Of a stretch of 64,000 nucleotides of DNA, positions 44,066 to 53,220 are shown in pieces. The position numbers and the translations under genes were made by a program. Source of the DNA: Streptomyces graminofaciens (lineage in GTDB: Bacteria > Actinomycetota > Actinomycetes > Streptomycetales > Streptomycetaceae); NCBI RefSeq assembly GCF_030294945.1, contig NZ_AP018448.1, forward strand, positions 6,416,001 to 6,480,000, in the 5' to 3' direction. Position 1 is the first letter of the stretch. Each line of letters opens with the position of its first letter. Under the pieces are notes generated by a model. The model was given only the letters and a program-made list of their open reading frames with translations. It did no database searches and was not told the origin of the DNA.

Positions 44066-44842
44066 CTAGCCGAAGCGCCCGGAGATGTAGTCCTCCGTGG
44101 CCTGCACCGACGGGTTGGAGAAGATCCGCTCCGTGTCGTCGATCTCGATGAGCTTGCCCGGCTGACCGACCGCGGCGAGGTTGAAGAACGCCGTACGGTC
44201 CGACACGCGCGCCGCCTGCTGCATGTTGTGCGTCACGATGACGATCGTGAAGCGCTCCTTCAGCTCACCGATGAGGTCCTCGATCGCGAGCGTCGAGATG
44301 GGGTCGAGGGCGGAGCAGGGCTCGTCCATCAGCAGCACCTTCGGCTCGACCGCGATCGCCCGGGCGATGCAGAGCCGCTGCTGCTGACCACCCGACAACC
44401 CCGAGCCCGGCTTGTTCAGCCGGTCCTTCACCTCGTTCCAGAGGTTCGCGCCCTTGAGCGACTTCTCGACGATGACGTCCAGCTCGGACTTCTTCTTCGT
44501 GCCGACCAGCTTCAGCCCCGCCGCCACGTTGTCGTAGATCGACATCGTCGGGAACGGGTTCGGCCGCTGGAAGACCATGCCGACCTCACGCCGCACGGAC
44601 ACCGGGTCGACCCCGGCGCCGTACAGGTTCTCGTCGTCGAGCATGACCTTGCCCTCGACGCGGCCGCCCGGCGTGACCTCGTGCATCCGGTTCAGGGTGC
44701 GCAGGAAGGTGGACTTGCCGCAGCCGGAGGGGCCGATGAAGGCGGTCACGGTGCGGGGCTCGATGGCCATCGAGATGTCCTCGATGGCCCGGAAGGAGCC
44801 GTAATAGGCGTTGAGGCCGCTGACGTCGATTCGCTTGGCCAT
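44066..44842 (-). CDS. pstB: Phosphate ABC transporter ATPase PstB
   Basis: A 258-aa PstB: Walker [10 protein letters not shown] (about residue 37), Q-loop VFQRPNPFP, signature [14 protein letters not shown], Walker [14 protein letters not shown] and His in [13 protein letters not shown]. It powers high-affinity phosphate import. ATG 44842; the gene follows pstA by 69 nt, a gap holding three CGCGGGGAATT-type repeats (44861-44892). Confidence 0.95.
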   Translation of the reverse strand: MAKRIDVSGLNAYYGSFRAIEDISMAIEPRTVTAFIGPSGCGKSTFLRTLNRMHEVTPGGRVEGKVMLDDENLYGAGVDPVSVRREVGMVFQRPNPFPTMSIYDNVAAGLKLVGTKKKSELDVIVEKSLKGANLWNEVKDRLNKPGSGLSGGQQQRLCIARAIAVEPKVLLMDEPCSALDPISTLAIEDLIGELKERFTIVIVTHNMQQAARVSDRTAFFNLAAVGQPGKLIEIDDTERIFSNPSVQATEDYISGRFG

Positions 44843-44911
44843 GTGGATCACTGCTTCTTTCGCGAGGAATTCGCGGGGAATTCGCGGGGAACTGGTCGCT
44901 GTATGGCCGCG

Positions 44912-45985
44912 TCAGCGACCGGTCTTCGGGGCCTTCCAGCGGGCGATGCCGCGGGCCGCGAGGTTCAGGATCATGATGAAGGCGATGAGCGTCAGGGCTG
45001 CCGCCCAGGCACGGTCGTACGCCGCACCGGAACCGCCGCTGTTCGCGTACTGCAGATAGATGTACATCGGCAGCGACGCCTGCGGGTCGGAGAAGGGGTT
45101 CGCGTTGATGAAGTTCGAACCCCACACCAACAGCAGGACCGGAGCGGTCTCACCGGCGATACGGGCGACCGCGAGCATCACACCTGTCGTGATACCCCCG
45201 ATGGCGGTGGGCAGTACAACCTTCAGGATCGTCCGCCACTTCGGCACACCCAGCGCCAACGAGGCCTCGCGCAGCTCGTTCGGGACGAGCTTGAGCATCT
45301 CCTCGGTGGAGCGGACGACGACCGGCAGCATCAGGATCGTCAGGGCCATCGCGCCGGCGAAACCGGAGGGGCCCATGTCCAGGAGCAGGATCCAGGTGCT
45401 GAGGATGAACAGACCCGCGACGATCGACGGGATGCCCGTCATGACGTCGACGAAGAAGGTGACGGCCTTGGCGAGCCTGCCGCGGCCGTACTCGACGAGG
45501 TAGATCGAGGTCAGCACACCGATCGGCACGGAGATGGCGGTGGCGATGCCGACCTGCTCCAGGGTGCCGAGGATGGCGTGGTAGATGCCGCCGCCGGGCT
45601 CGGTGTCGGCGACCACGCCCATCGAGTGGGTGAGGAAGTAGACGTCGAAGACCTTCACACCGCGGCTGAGGGTCTCCCAGACGAGGGAGGCCAGCGGGAC
45701 GACGGCGAGGAGGAACGCGACCCAGACGAGGCTGGTCGCCAACCGGTCCTTGGCCTGCCGGCGGCCCTCGACCTTCGCGGCGATGCCGTACGAGCCGACG
45801 ACGAAGAGGAGGCCGGCGATCAGGGCCCACTGGATGGAGCTGTCGAGGCCGGCCACCGCGCTGATGCCGAGGCCCAGGGCGACCGAGCCGACGGCGACCG
45901 CCCACGCGAACCACTTGGGCAGGTGCGCGGCGCGCAGACTGCTCGGCTGCTTGGCAGACTTGTCGGCGAGGCTTGTGTTGCTCAT
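44912..45985 (-). CDS. pstA: Phosphate ABC transporter permease PstA
   Basis: A 357-aa permease with six main helices and the coupling motif region ELREASLALGVPKWRTILKV. GIPSIVAGLFI is typical of PstA. ATG 45985 overlaps the pstC stop (ATGA). A hydrophobic N-terminal extension adds two or three helices before the core, common in actinobacteria. Confidence 0.94.
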   Translation of the reverse strand: MSNTSLADKSAKQPSSLRAAHLPKWFAWAVAVGSVALGLGISAVAGLDSSIQWALIAGLLFVVGSYGIAAKVEGRRQAKDRLATSLVWVAFLLAVVPLASLVWETLSRGVKVFDVYFLTHSMGVVADTEPGGGIYHAILGTLEQVGIATAISVPIGVLTSIYLVEYGRGRLAKAVTFFVDVMTGIPSIVAGLFILSTWILLLDMGPSGFAGAMALTILMLPVVVRSTEEMLKLVPNELREASLALGVPKWRTILKVVLPTAIGGITTGVMLAVARIAGETAPVLLLVWGSNFINANPFSDPQASLPMYIYLQYANSGGSGAAYDRAWAAALTLIAFIMILNLAARGIARWKAPKTGR

Positions 45986-46989
45986 GCGTTGGCCCCCGAG
46001 AACTCCTTGCGGCGGGCGATGATCAGCCGGGCCGCGCCGTTGACCAGCAGGGTGATGACGAACAGGACCAGACCGGACGCTATGAGGGCGTCCCGGCCGA
46101 TCTCGGTGGCCTCGCTGAACTTGCTGGCGATGTTCTGCGCGAAGGTGCCGCCGCCCGGGTCGAGCAGGCTGAGGTTGATCTCGAAGCTGGAGGACAGGAC
46201 CATCGCCACGGCCATGGTCTCGCCGAGCGCGCGGCCGAGGCCGAGCATCGAGGCCGAGATGACACCGGAGCGCCCGAAGGGCAGCACGGCCATCCGGATG
46301 ACCTCCCAGCGCGTGGCGCCGAGGGCCAGGGCGGCCTCCTCGTGCATGCGCGGGACCTGACGGAAGACCTCACGGCTCACGTTGGTGATGATCGGCAGGA
46401 TCATGATCGCGAGCAGGATGCCGACGGTGAGCATCGAACGGGGGGCGCCGCCCTGCCATTCGAAGACGCCGGTCCAGCCGAGGTAGTCGTTCAGCCAGCC
46501 GTAGAGACCGCCGAGGTGCGGTACGAGGACCAGGGCGCCCCAGAGGCCGTAGACGATGGACGGCACGGCGGCGAGCAGGTCGACCACGTACGCGATGAGG
46601 CCGCCGAGCTTGCGCGGGGCGTAGTGCGTGATGAACAGGGCGATGCCGACGGCGACCGGGACCGCGATGGCCATGGCGATGACCGACGAGACGATCGTGC
46701 CGAAGGCGAGGACCGCGATGCCGAAGACCGGCGGGTTCGCGGTGGGGTTCCACTCGAAGGTGGTGAAGAAGTTGGCCTCGTCCTTGCTGATCGCGAGTGC
46801 GGCGCGGTAGCTGAGGAAGACGGCGATGGCCGCCATCAGGGCGAGGAGGAAAATACCGGAACCCCGGCTCAGGCCGAGGAAGATCCGGTCACCGATGCGG
46901 GTGGCGCCGGGCGCGGCTGCCTGCCCCGCGGCATCGGAAGACGGTGGCGTGGGGGGAGGGACGGTGTCTTTTTTCGTAGATATGTCCAT
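45982..46989 (-). CDS. pstC: Phosphate ABC transporter permease PstC
   Basis: A 335-aa permease with six helices and coupling region MHEEAALALGATRWEVIRM; VPSIVYGLWG is the PstC signature. The N-terminus is a Pro/Thr-rich cytoplasmic segment. ATG 46989. It is separated from pstS by 137 nt that contain a strong hairpin, which probably lowers pstCAB expression relative to pstS. Confidence 0.94.
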   Translation of the reverse strand: MDISTKKDTVPPPTPPSSDAAGQAAAPGATRIGDRIFLGLSRGSGIFLLALMAAIAVFLSYRAALAISKDEANFFTTFEWNPTANPPVFGIAVLAFGTIVSSVIAMAIAVPVAVGIALFITHYAPRKLGGLIAYVVDLLAAVPSIVYGLWGALVLVPHLGGLYGWLNDYLGWTGVFEWQGGAPRSMLTVGILLAIMILPIITNVSREVFRQVPRMHEEAALALGATRWEVIRMAVLPFGRSGVISASMLGLGRALGETMAVAMVLSSSFEINLSLLDPGGGTFAQNIASKFSEATEIGRDALIASGLVLFVITLLVNGAARLIIARRKEFSGANA

Positions 46990-47090
46990 CAGGTTCTCCG
47001 GTCTGCGGAGCCGACGCAATGCGGGCGGCGGCTCGGGTCGGAGTCGCCCGCGATCGGCGGGCGGGACTCCTGGCGGCGGTGCACCGGACG

Positions 47091-47121
47091 GTGCGGCCCA
47101 CCCGGTGGGGGTGGGCCGCAC
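47091..47121 (-). terminator. pstS-pstC intercistronic hairpin
   Basis: Arms GTGCGGCCCACCC and GGGTGGGCCGCAC, 13 bp perfect, loop GGTGG, 6 nt after the pstS stop. It has no strong T-run and could act as a partial terminator or a 3' stabiliser for the pstS mRNA. Confidence 0.8.
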
Positions 47122-47126
47122 TCAGG

Positions 47127-48260
47127 TCAGCTCAGTTCCGAGATGGTGGAACGGACCTTGGTGATGATCTCCTCGGGCATCGGGGCGTAGCCGGCCTCGG
47201 AGAGCAGCGCCTGGCCGTCCTCGGACGCGATGTAGGTGAGGAAGGACTTGGTGGCGGGCAGGGTCTCCGCCTTGTTGCCCTTGTCGCAGACGATCTCGTA
47301 CGTGACCAGGGTGATCGGGTAGGCGCCCTCGGCCTTCGGCGTGTAGTTCAGCTTCAGGGAGAGGTCCTTGCCGGTGCCCACGACCTGGGCCTCGGAGATG
47401 GCCTTGGTCGCGTTCTCGACGGTCGCCTTGACCGGCTCGGCGGCCTCGGTCTTGACGTCGACCGTGCTGATGCCGTCCTTGGCGTAGGAGAGCTCCATGT
47501 AGGAGATCGCGCCCTTGGTCTCCTTCACGCCCTGCGCGACACCGGAGGAGCCCTGCGCGGACTGGCCGCCCTTGGCCTGCCAGGCCTTGCCGCCCTCGTA
47601 CTTCCAGTTGTCGGGGGCCGCGGCGATGAGGTACTTGGTGAAGTTGTCCGTGGTGCCGGACTCGTCCGAGCGGTGGAAGGCCTGGATCTTGAGGTCGGGC
47701 AGCTTCGCGTCGGGGTTGAGCGCCGCGATGGCCTTGTCGTTCCAGTTGGTGATCTTGCTGTCGAAGATCAGGGCGAGGGTCTTGGCGTCCAGGACCAGGT
47801 TCTCGACACCCGGGACGTTGTAACCGACCGCGATCGGGCCGCCGACCATCGGCAGGTCGATGCCCTGGCCGCCGTCGCAGACCTCCTTGGAGGCCGTGAC
47901 CTCTTCCGGCTTCAGCGGGGAGTCGGAGCCGGCGAAGGCGACCTGGCCCTGCGTGAACGCGGTGATACCGGCGCCGGAGCCGCTGCCCTTGTAGTTGATC
48001 ACGACGCTCTTGCAGCTGGTCTGGTACTGCTTCACCCAGGCGTCGATGGCGTTCTTCTGCGCGGAGGAGCCGTCGGCCAGCAGCTGGCCCTTGGCGTCAC
48101 CACAGTCGACCTTGCTGCCGGCGGACGCCGTGCTGTCACCCGAGCCGCTGCTCGTGCCGCCGGTGTCGTCGGAGCCGCAAGCCGTCAGGGCCAGGGCGCC
48201 GGTGACGGCGACAGCACCGAGAGAAAGGGCGCGCAGCCGGTTCTTGCGCTGAAGCTTCAC
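47127..48260 (-). CDS. pstS: Phosphate-binding lipoprotein PstS
   Basis: A 377-aa phosphate-binding protein with lipoprotein signal ALSLGAVAVTGALALTAC (Cys about 27). Binding residues are in GSSAQ, GSGAGITAF, SDSPL and RSDESGTTDNF. It hands phosphate to PstCA. GTG 48260 matches the usual VKLQRKNRL start. It is the first gene of pstSCAB and is preceded by PHO boxes. Confidence 0.95.
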   Translation of the reverse strand: MKLQRKNRLRALSLGAVAVTGALALTACGSDDTGGTSSGSGDSTASAGSKVDCGDAKGQLLADGSSAQKNAIDAWVKQYQTSCKSVVINYKGSGSGAGITAFTQGQVAFAGSDSPLKPEEVTASKEVCDGGQGIDLPMVGGPIAVGYNVPGVENLVLDAKTLALIFDSKITNWNDKAIAALNPDAKLPDLKIQAFHRSDESGTTDNFTKYLIAAAPDNWKYEGGKAWQAKGGQSAQGSSGVAQGVKETKGAISYMELSYAKDGISTVDVKTEAAEPVKATVENATKAISEAQVVGTGKDLSLKLNYTPKAEGAYPITLVTYEIVCDKGNKAETLPATKSFLTYIASEDGQALLSEAGYAPMPEEIITKVRSTISELS

Positions 48261-48416
48261 TTTCGGGGGTTCCTTCCAGTAGCCGCCGTCCACGTGGCGG
48301 CGTGCGAAGTCGTCGTGTCAGTCATCGCGATGCCGACCTGAACGGCACCCCTCAGACTGCTGTCGCCGCAGGACGGATCAACCCATTTGGATCCGATCCC
48401 GCACCGTGTAAGGCCG

Positions 48417-48474
48417 AAATTAGGCAGATCAGGTGAAGCGGCCGATGGACGGAAGTGAACGGCGAGTGAACCCC
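48417..48474 (-). promoter_or_regulatory. PHO boxes and promoter of pstSCAB
   Basis: On the minus strand GTTCACTCGCC, GTTCACTTCCG, a degenerate unit and CTTCACCTGAT follow one another at 11-bp spacing (48431-48472). This is the PhoP direct-repeat pattern GTTCACC+4. A TAATTT just downstream (48417-48422) may be the -10 box. PhoP would activate at low phosphate. Confidence 0.88.
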
Positions 48475-48529
48475 TGCCGACAGTGCGGTGAGGTCACGGA
48501 ATGCTCACGGGGAGGCCACGTGAAGGATT

Positions 48530-48710
48530 CGACGCCGGGGAGGGGCGCCCCTTGAGGGGCGCGGGGAACTGCGCGATCAACCACGACGAACCGCAAGTCG
48601 CCGAAGCACGGGAACCCCCCGAGCTCTCAGGCGCAAAAAGGCGGGGCAGAAGGGGCGGCAGCCCCCGGAGGACAGGACGGGTAGGGGCGGCGGGGGCGAA
48701 ACCTTACGCC
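48530..48710. repeat. Dispersed repeat block upstream of the flavoenzyme gene
   Basis: GGGGCGCGGGGAACTGCGCG (from 48555), GATCAACCACGACGAACC, GAGCTCTCAGGCGC and GGACGGGTAGGGGCGGCGGG (about 48673-48692). The first and last elements recur in the same order and orientation after the gene (50398-50605). No gene lies here; together with 48475-48530 this fills the space from the pstS promoter. Confidence 0.75.
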
Positions 48711-48812
48711 CGCCACCCCCACATGGAACCCTGCCCTCCGTACACCCGTCTCGTTCCACGTAACCAACGACAGTTCGCCCCGAGGGACAAGGGGCCACCA
48801 GGGGAGGCGCAC

Positions 48813-50384
48813 ATGGACCGGCGCACGTTCATAGGCGGCACCACCGCCCTGGCGACGACGGCACTCGCAGCCACGACAACCGCCTGCACAACCGGCAGCG
48901 GCACCGCTCAAAGCACGGCCGACGTCACGAACACCTCCCTGCGCACAGCCGCAGGCGCCGGCACCCTCCCCCGCGCCGCCACGAACTGGTCCGCCCTCGC
49001 CCGCGACCTCGACGGCCCACTGATCCGCCCCGGCGACAAGGCCTGGTCCACGGCCCGCCTGCTCTACAACACCCGCTTCGACGGCCTGAAGCCCACGGCC
49101 GTCGCATACGTCGCCCACGCGGACGACATCCGTACGACGCTGGCCTATGCCAAGGCCCACGACATCAAGGTCTCCATCCGCAACGGCGGCCACTCGTACG
49201 CGGGCTGGTCCTCCGGCAACGGCCGCCTGGTCGTCGACGTCTCGAAGCTGAGCAAGGTACGGGCGTCCGCGAACGAGGCCGTGGTCGGCGCCGGCGCGAA
49301 ACTGATCGACGTCTACCGCGCCCTGGCCGCGAAGGGCGTCACGATCCCGGCGGGCTCCTGCCCGACGGTGGGCGTCTCGGGCCTGACGCTGGGCGGCGGC
49401 CACGGCGTCACGTCCCGCGCCTACGGCCTGACCTGCGACAGCCTGACCCAGGCCACCCTGATCACCGCGGACGGCAAGCAACTGATCGCCAACGCGTCCA
49501 CGAACAAGGATCTCTTCTGGGCCCTGCGCGGCGCGGGCAACGGCAACTTCGGCGTGGTCACGGAACTCCGCTTCAAGACCCACCCGGCCCCGCAGGCCGT
49601 CACCGCGTACCTCACCTGGCCCTGGTCCAAGGCCGCCGCCGTCATCAAGGCCTGGCAGGAGTGGGGCCCGACCCAGCCGGACGAGATCTGGTCCGCGTGC
49701 AGCATCTCGGCGTCGGCCGGCGCCACCCCGTCGATCTCGGTCGCGGCCTTCTCCCTCGGCACATACGGCGAACTCCAGAACGCGGTGGACCGCCTGGCCG
49801 ACAAGGTGGGCTCCTCGGCCCGCAGCGTGACGCTGAAGCGCCGCTCGTACGAGTCCGCGATGGAGCTCTACGCGGGCTGCTCGTCCTTCACCGACGACGC
49901 CCAGTGCCACCTGCCCGGCTCGACCCCGGGCCGCTCCCCCAAGGGCGCGCTGCGCCGGGAGACGTACACGGCCCGCTCGGACTTCTTCGACCACTCGATC
50001 TCATCGGCGGGCATCCAGACGCTCCTGGCCCAGATCTCCTCGGTGAAGGGCGGCGCGGGCAGCATCGCGCTCACGGCCCTCGGCGGCCAGGTGAACCGCG
50101 TCTCCCCCACGGCCACGGCCTTCGTCCACCGCCGCTCCCGGATGCTGGCCCAGTACCTCGTCTCCTGGAAGTCCGGTACGTCCGGCGCCACGGCCCAGTC
50201 CTGGCTGAACACGGCCCACAAGTCCATGTCCCGCCACGCCTCGGGCGCCGCGTACCAGAACTACACGGACCCCACCCTGACGGACTGGAAGAAGGCGTAC
50301 TACGGGGACGCGGCTCCCCGCCTGACCAAGCTGAAGAACCAGTACGACCCGACGAGGTTCTTCACGTTCCCACAGGCGCTGTAG
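48813..50384 (+). CDS. Exported FAD-linked oxidase, berberine-bridge type
   Basis: A 523-aa flavoprotein. The N-terminus MDRRTFIGGTTALATTALAA is a Tat-type signal followed by a lipobox-like TTAC, so a Tat-exported lipoprotein is possible. FAD_binding_4 domain: His in RNGGHSYAG (about 126) and Cys in YGLTCDSLT (about 207) are positioned for bicovalent FAD as in berberine bridge enzymes. The BBE C-terminus (YQNYTDPTLTDWKKAYYGD) is present. Substrate unknown; relatives oxidise sugars and alkaloids. The gene is flanked by direct repeats. Confidence 0.9.
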   Translation: MDRRTFIGGTTALATTALAATTTACTTGSGTAQSTADVTNTSLRTAAGAGTLPRAATNWSALARDLDGPLIRPGDKAWSTARLLYNTRFDGLKPTAVAYVAHADDIRTTLAYAKAHDIKVSIRNGGHSYAGWSSGNGRLVVDVSKLSKVRASANEAVVGAGAKLIDVYRALAAKGVTIPAGSCPTVGVSGLTLGGGHGVTSRAYGLTCDSLTQATLITADGKQLIANASTNKDLFWALRGAGNGNFGVVTELRFKTHPAPQAVTAYLTWPWSKAAAVIKAWQEWGPTQPDEIWSACSISASAGATPSISVAAFSLGTYGELQNAVDRLADKVGSSARSVTLKRRSYESAMELYAGCSSFTDDAQCHLPGSTPGRSPKGALRRETYTARSDFFDHSISSAGIQTLLAQISSVKGGAGSIALTALGGQVNRVSPTATAFVHRRSRMLAQYLVSWKSGTSGATAQSWLNTAHKSMSRHASGAAYQNYTDPTLTDWKKAYYGDAAPRLTKLKNQYDPTRFFTFPQAL

Positions 50385-50605
50385 GGGCGCCCCGCAAGGG
50401 GCGCGGGGAACGGCGCAAGTCTTTATTAGGGGCGCGGGGAACGGCGCGAGTCTTCAGGGGCGCGGGGAACGGCGCGAGTCTTCAGGGGCGCGGGGAACTG
50501 CGCGACAAGCCCCCACCCACCCGCACCCGAAGAACAAACCCGGGGGGCCTGGGGGCGCAGCCCCCAGCTTGTGGATGGGACGGGTAAGGGCGGCGGGGGC
50601 GAAAG
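50385..50605. repeat. Repeat block downstream of the flavoenzyme gene
   Basis: GGGGCGCGGGGAAC[GT]GCGC starts at 50398, 50429, 50457 and 50485 (28-31-bp period), then a hairpin and GGACGGGTAAGGGCGGCGGG (about 50578). The order matches the block before the gene. Confidence 0.85.
50549..50567. terminator. Hairpin between convergent flavoenzyme and PAP2 genes
   Basis: CTGGGGGC and GCCCCCAG with loop GCA, lying inside the dispersed repeat block. It may end transcripts from both sides. Confidence 0.55.
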
Positions 50606-50619
50606 ACCCGCCAGAACCC

Positions 50620-51342
50620 CTACGCCGCCAAATCCCGCTCCTCCGCAGAGGCCCCCTCGACCCGAGCCCCAGGAATCACGGCCCCCCGCCCACCAACCCC
50701 GCGCGCCCGGATCAACCACCCCACCCGCGGCGACCGCTCAACCGCTCGCATCACCGGCGTGAGCAGAGCCATGGCCAACGGCGAAAGCAGCAACGCGACA
50801 GCGGTCCCGAGCGCGAACCCGCCGATCACATCGGTCGGATAGTGCACACCCATGTAGACCCGGATGAACCCTCCGAGCAGCCCGACCACCAGCCCGGCCA
50901 GCCCGAACTTCCGGTTGGCGACGAACAGCCCGACAGCCATCGCCATGATCAGGGTCGCGTGATCACTCACGAACGAGTAGTCGGACTTCCCGGAGACGAG
51001 AACCTCCAGCCCGTCATGATCGACAAAGGGCCGGGGCCGCTCGACGAATCCCCGTATCGGCACATTGATCAGAACGGCGATCCCGGCGGCAAGCGGTGCC
51101 CACACCAACGCGGCCACGGACGAAGCGGCATCCTCACCGCCCCGCTTCCGCACCCCCCACCAGCACCACACGATCAACAGCACCATGGCGAGGAGCAACC
51201 CGTACTCCCCCACGAACTCCATCACCCGGTCGAACCACCCGGGCGCATCCTTGGCCAGGCCATTGATGTCGTACAGCAGCTCGACGTCAGGGTTGGATCC
51301 GGATTCAGCGGCGAGTGCGGCATGCGCGGCGAGTCCAGCCAT
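50620..51342 (-). CDS. PAP2-family membrane phosphatase
   Basis: A 240-aa integral membrane phosphatase, with about five helices. The acid-phosphatase signature is present: RGFVERPRPF, SFVSDHAT and RVYMGVHYPTDVIGG, giving Lys/Arg, Ser-His and the last His. This type includes undecaprenyl-diphosphate phosphatases (BcrC) and lipid phosphatases. The C-terminal tail is cytoplasmic and Arg/Gly rich. Bacitracin tolerance or lipid recycling are the likely roles. Confidence 0.88.
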   Translation of the reverse strand: MAGLAAHAALAAESGSNPDVELLYDINGLAKDAPGWFDRVMEFVGEYGLLLAMVLLIVWCWWGVRKRGGEDAASSVAALVWAPLAAGIAVLINVPIRGFVERPRPFVDHDGLEVLVSGKSDYSFVSDHATLIMAMAVGLFVANRKFGLAGLVVGLLGGFIRVYMGVHYPTDVIGGFALGTAVALLLSPLAMALLTPVMRAVERSPRVGWLIRARGVGGRGAVIPGARVEGASAEERDLAA

Positions 51343-51573
51343 CGTGCTGCGGCCCTTTCGTCATCGTTCCCGCGACCGCACCCGTACGTGCGCCGCGCTG
51401 CCACCCCCGTGGTGTGCGACGTAGTCCGCGTGCATCGAACGCGCTACGTCAAATAGGAACGCACACTCCCCTTCAATGCGTTCCACCCTCCACTGAATGA
51501 TCACTCAGACGTTATCGAAGAGAGACACATCTCCGCAGCTCAGGGCAGGGGTTCACAGAGGATTACGGACCCG

Positions 51574-52581
51574 TCAGGCGGTCTTGGGCAATGCTTTCGC
51601 GCCATCTTCGGTGACCCGGGTGGCCCCGAAGTAGTCGGGGGTGTCAACCGGGTCAAACCGGATGACAGCACCCGTCCGCGGGGCGTCAATCATGTACCCG
51701 CCACCCACATAGATCCCCACATGCCGAATGGCACGCGAATTGGTGAGATCGTCGGAGAAGAAGACGAGATCCCCCGGCAGCAGTTCGTCCCGCGACGGGT
51801 GGGGCCCGGCGTTGTACTGATCATTGGCGACGCGCGGCAGCGTGATCCCCACGCTTTCGTACGCCGCCTTGGTCAGCCCGGAGCAGTCGAAACGTCCGCC
51901 CTGGTCAGCGGTGCCGTTCCCGCCCCACAGATACGGGGTGCCGAGCTTCTTCTGCGCGTAGGAGATCGCCGCGGCGGCCTGCTCGCTCGGATCGACCCGG
52001 GTCGTCGGCGCCGCGAAACTCTCCGAGAGAGTCGTGATCGTCTTGACGTAGTTCTGGGTCTCCTTGTACGGCGGAACGCCCCCGTATTTGATGACGGCAT
52101 ATGCCCCCGCGTTGTAGGAGGCCAACATATTCGCCGTCGGATCGCCGGGTACGTCCTTCACGTACGAGGCGAGCTTGCAGTCGTACGAGGCGGCCGACGG
52201 AATCGCGTCATTCGGGTCCCAGACGTCACGGTCGCCGTCCCCGTCGCCGTCGAGCCCGTGCGTGGCCCAGGTCCCCGGAATGAACTGAGCGATCCCCTGG
52301 GCGGCGGCGGGACTCTGAGCCTTCGGGTTGAACCCGCTCTCCTGGTACAACTGCGCGGCCAGCAAAGCCGGATTGATGGCCTTGCAGAGATTGCCCCACT
52401 TCTGCACGAGTGCGGAGTACGCGGCGGGCACGGATCCCTTGGCGAGCCCGACGGATCCCTTGCCGATCCCGGCGGCCAGATTGCCGGCGACCATATAGAC
52501 CCCGACGACGAGCAGCAGCACGAAGCTGAGCCCGGCACTGGCAGCGGCGATCCCCACGATCCACGCCTTACGCACCGTCAA
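51574..52581 (-). CDS. Cell-wall hydrolase: lytic transglycosylase plus NlpC/P60
   Basis: A 335-aa bifunctional wall enzyme. N-terminal membrane anchor (GLSFVLLLVVGVYMVAGNLAA). SLT domain with catalytic Glu in YQESGFNPKAQS (about residue 80) and a DGDGDGDRDVWDPNDA acidic insert. NlpC/P60 peptidase with Cys in FDCSGLTKAAY (about 230) and His in RHVGIYVGGG. Such fused enzymes accompany conjugation or secretion machines, where they open the wall. Here it lies 8.4 kb from the T4SS-like cluster at the right edge. 51343-51573 upstream of its neighbour holds no gene. Confidence 0.9.
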   Translation of the reverse strand: MTVRKAWIVGIAAASAGLSFVLLLVVGVYMVAGNLAAGIGKGSVGLAKGSVPAAYSALVQKWGNLCKAINPALLAAQLYQESGFNPKAQSPAAAQGIAQFIPGTWATHGLDGDGDGDRDVWDPNDAIPSAASYDCKLASYVKDVPGDPTANMLASYNAGAYAVIKYGGVPPYKETQNYVKTITTLSESFAAPTTRVDPSEQAAAAISYAQKKLGTPYLWGGNGTADQGGRFDCSGLTKAAYESVGITLPRVANDQYNAGPHPSRDELLPGDLVFFSDDLTNSRAIRHVGIYVGGGYMIDAPRTGAVIRFDPVDTPDYFGATRVTEDGAKALPKTA

Positions 52582-52647
52582 CCGCCCCTCACCGCCAGAG
52601 AGTCCGCCGACGGCAAGTGTAGAGGGGTGGCGCTTCGTTAGGAATGA

Positions 52648-53070
52648 TCACTCAGCGGCACCGCAGTCGGCCCACAGCACCTTTCCGCCGTGATAGACCC
52701 CCCAGTCGACCATCGCGGAGACCCCCCAGTCCTCGGAACAGGCCCGCACGAGCCCGAGCCCCCGGCCGCACTCGTCGTCGACAGCGGCGGCCTTCCCCCG
52801 CTTCCAGGCGTCGGGCACGCTCCACTCCCGGTCCCAGGCCCCGACCCGCAACCGCCCCTCGACGGCGACGACGCGCAGGGCGTACTCGTACCTGGTGTGC
52901 AGATGGGCGTTGGTGAGCAACTCGGAGGCCAACAGCTCGGCGGTGGGGGAGAGTTCGGTAAGTCCGTGCGCGGCGAGCACGACACGGAGGGCGGCGCGGC
53001 CGACGCCGGGGGAGCGGGGGTCGCGGGGAAGGCGGAGGGTGTAGTTGAGGGAAGGGGATACGTTGGCCAT
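52648..53070 (-). CDS. RsbW-like ATP-binding protein
   Basis: A 140-aa HATPase_c_2 protein with N-box ELLTNAHLHT (about 50-59) and glycine box ECGRGLGL (about 100). In Streptomyces these are anti-sigma-factor-like or Ser/Thr kinase proteins, common in WhiJ/abaA-type developmental loci. It diverges from the XRE regulator across a 150-bp region with a palindrome. Confidence 0.88.
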   Translation of the reverse strand: MANVSPSLNYTLRLPRDPRSPGVGRAALRVVLAAHGLTELSPTAELLASELLTNAHLHTRYEYALRVVAVEGRLRVGAWDREWSVPDAWKRGKAAAVDDECGRGLGLVRACSEDWGVSAMVDWGVYHGGKVLWADCGAAE

Positions 53071-53137
53071 GGAAGTTTCCGATCACGGAGGGGAGTTGGA
53101 CGGATGCGAGCTGTCTCCAAAAGGTAGCGGCGACCAG

Positions 53138-53157
53138 TGAATGCGTTAACCGATTCA
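53138..53157. promoter_or_regulatory. Palindrome between divergent RsbW-like and XRE genes
   Basis: TGAAT..GTTAAC..ATTCA, a 20-bp near-perfect palindrome with only the GC/CG pairs breaking symmetry, about 70 bp from either start. Likely the operator of the XRE protein. Confidence 0.55.
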
Positions 53158-53220
53158 TGGAGATCCTGTTCACTACCACCCGTGTGGGTGATCAGCCACA
53201 ACAAGGAGGCGGGCAGACCC

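Noticed and set aside
50385..50520. CRISPR-like spacing of 28-31 bp in GGGGCGCGGGGAAC repeats
   Set aside because: The intervening sequences are themselves repeats of each other and no cas genes are near; this is a dispersed intergenic repeat.
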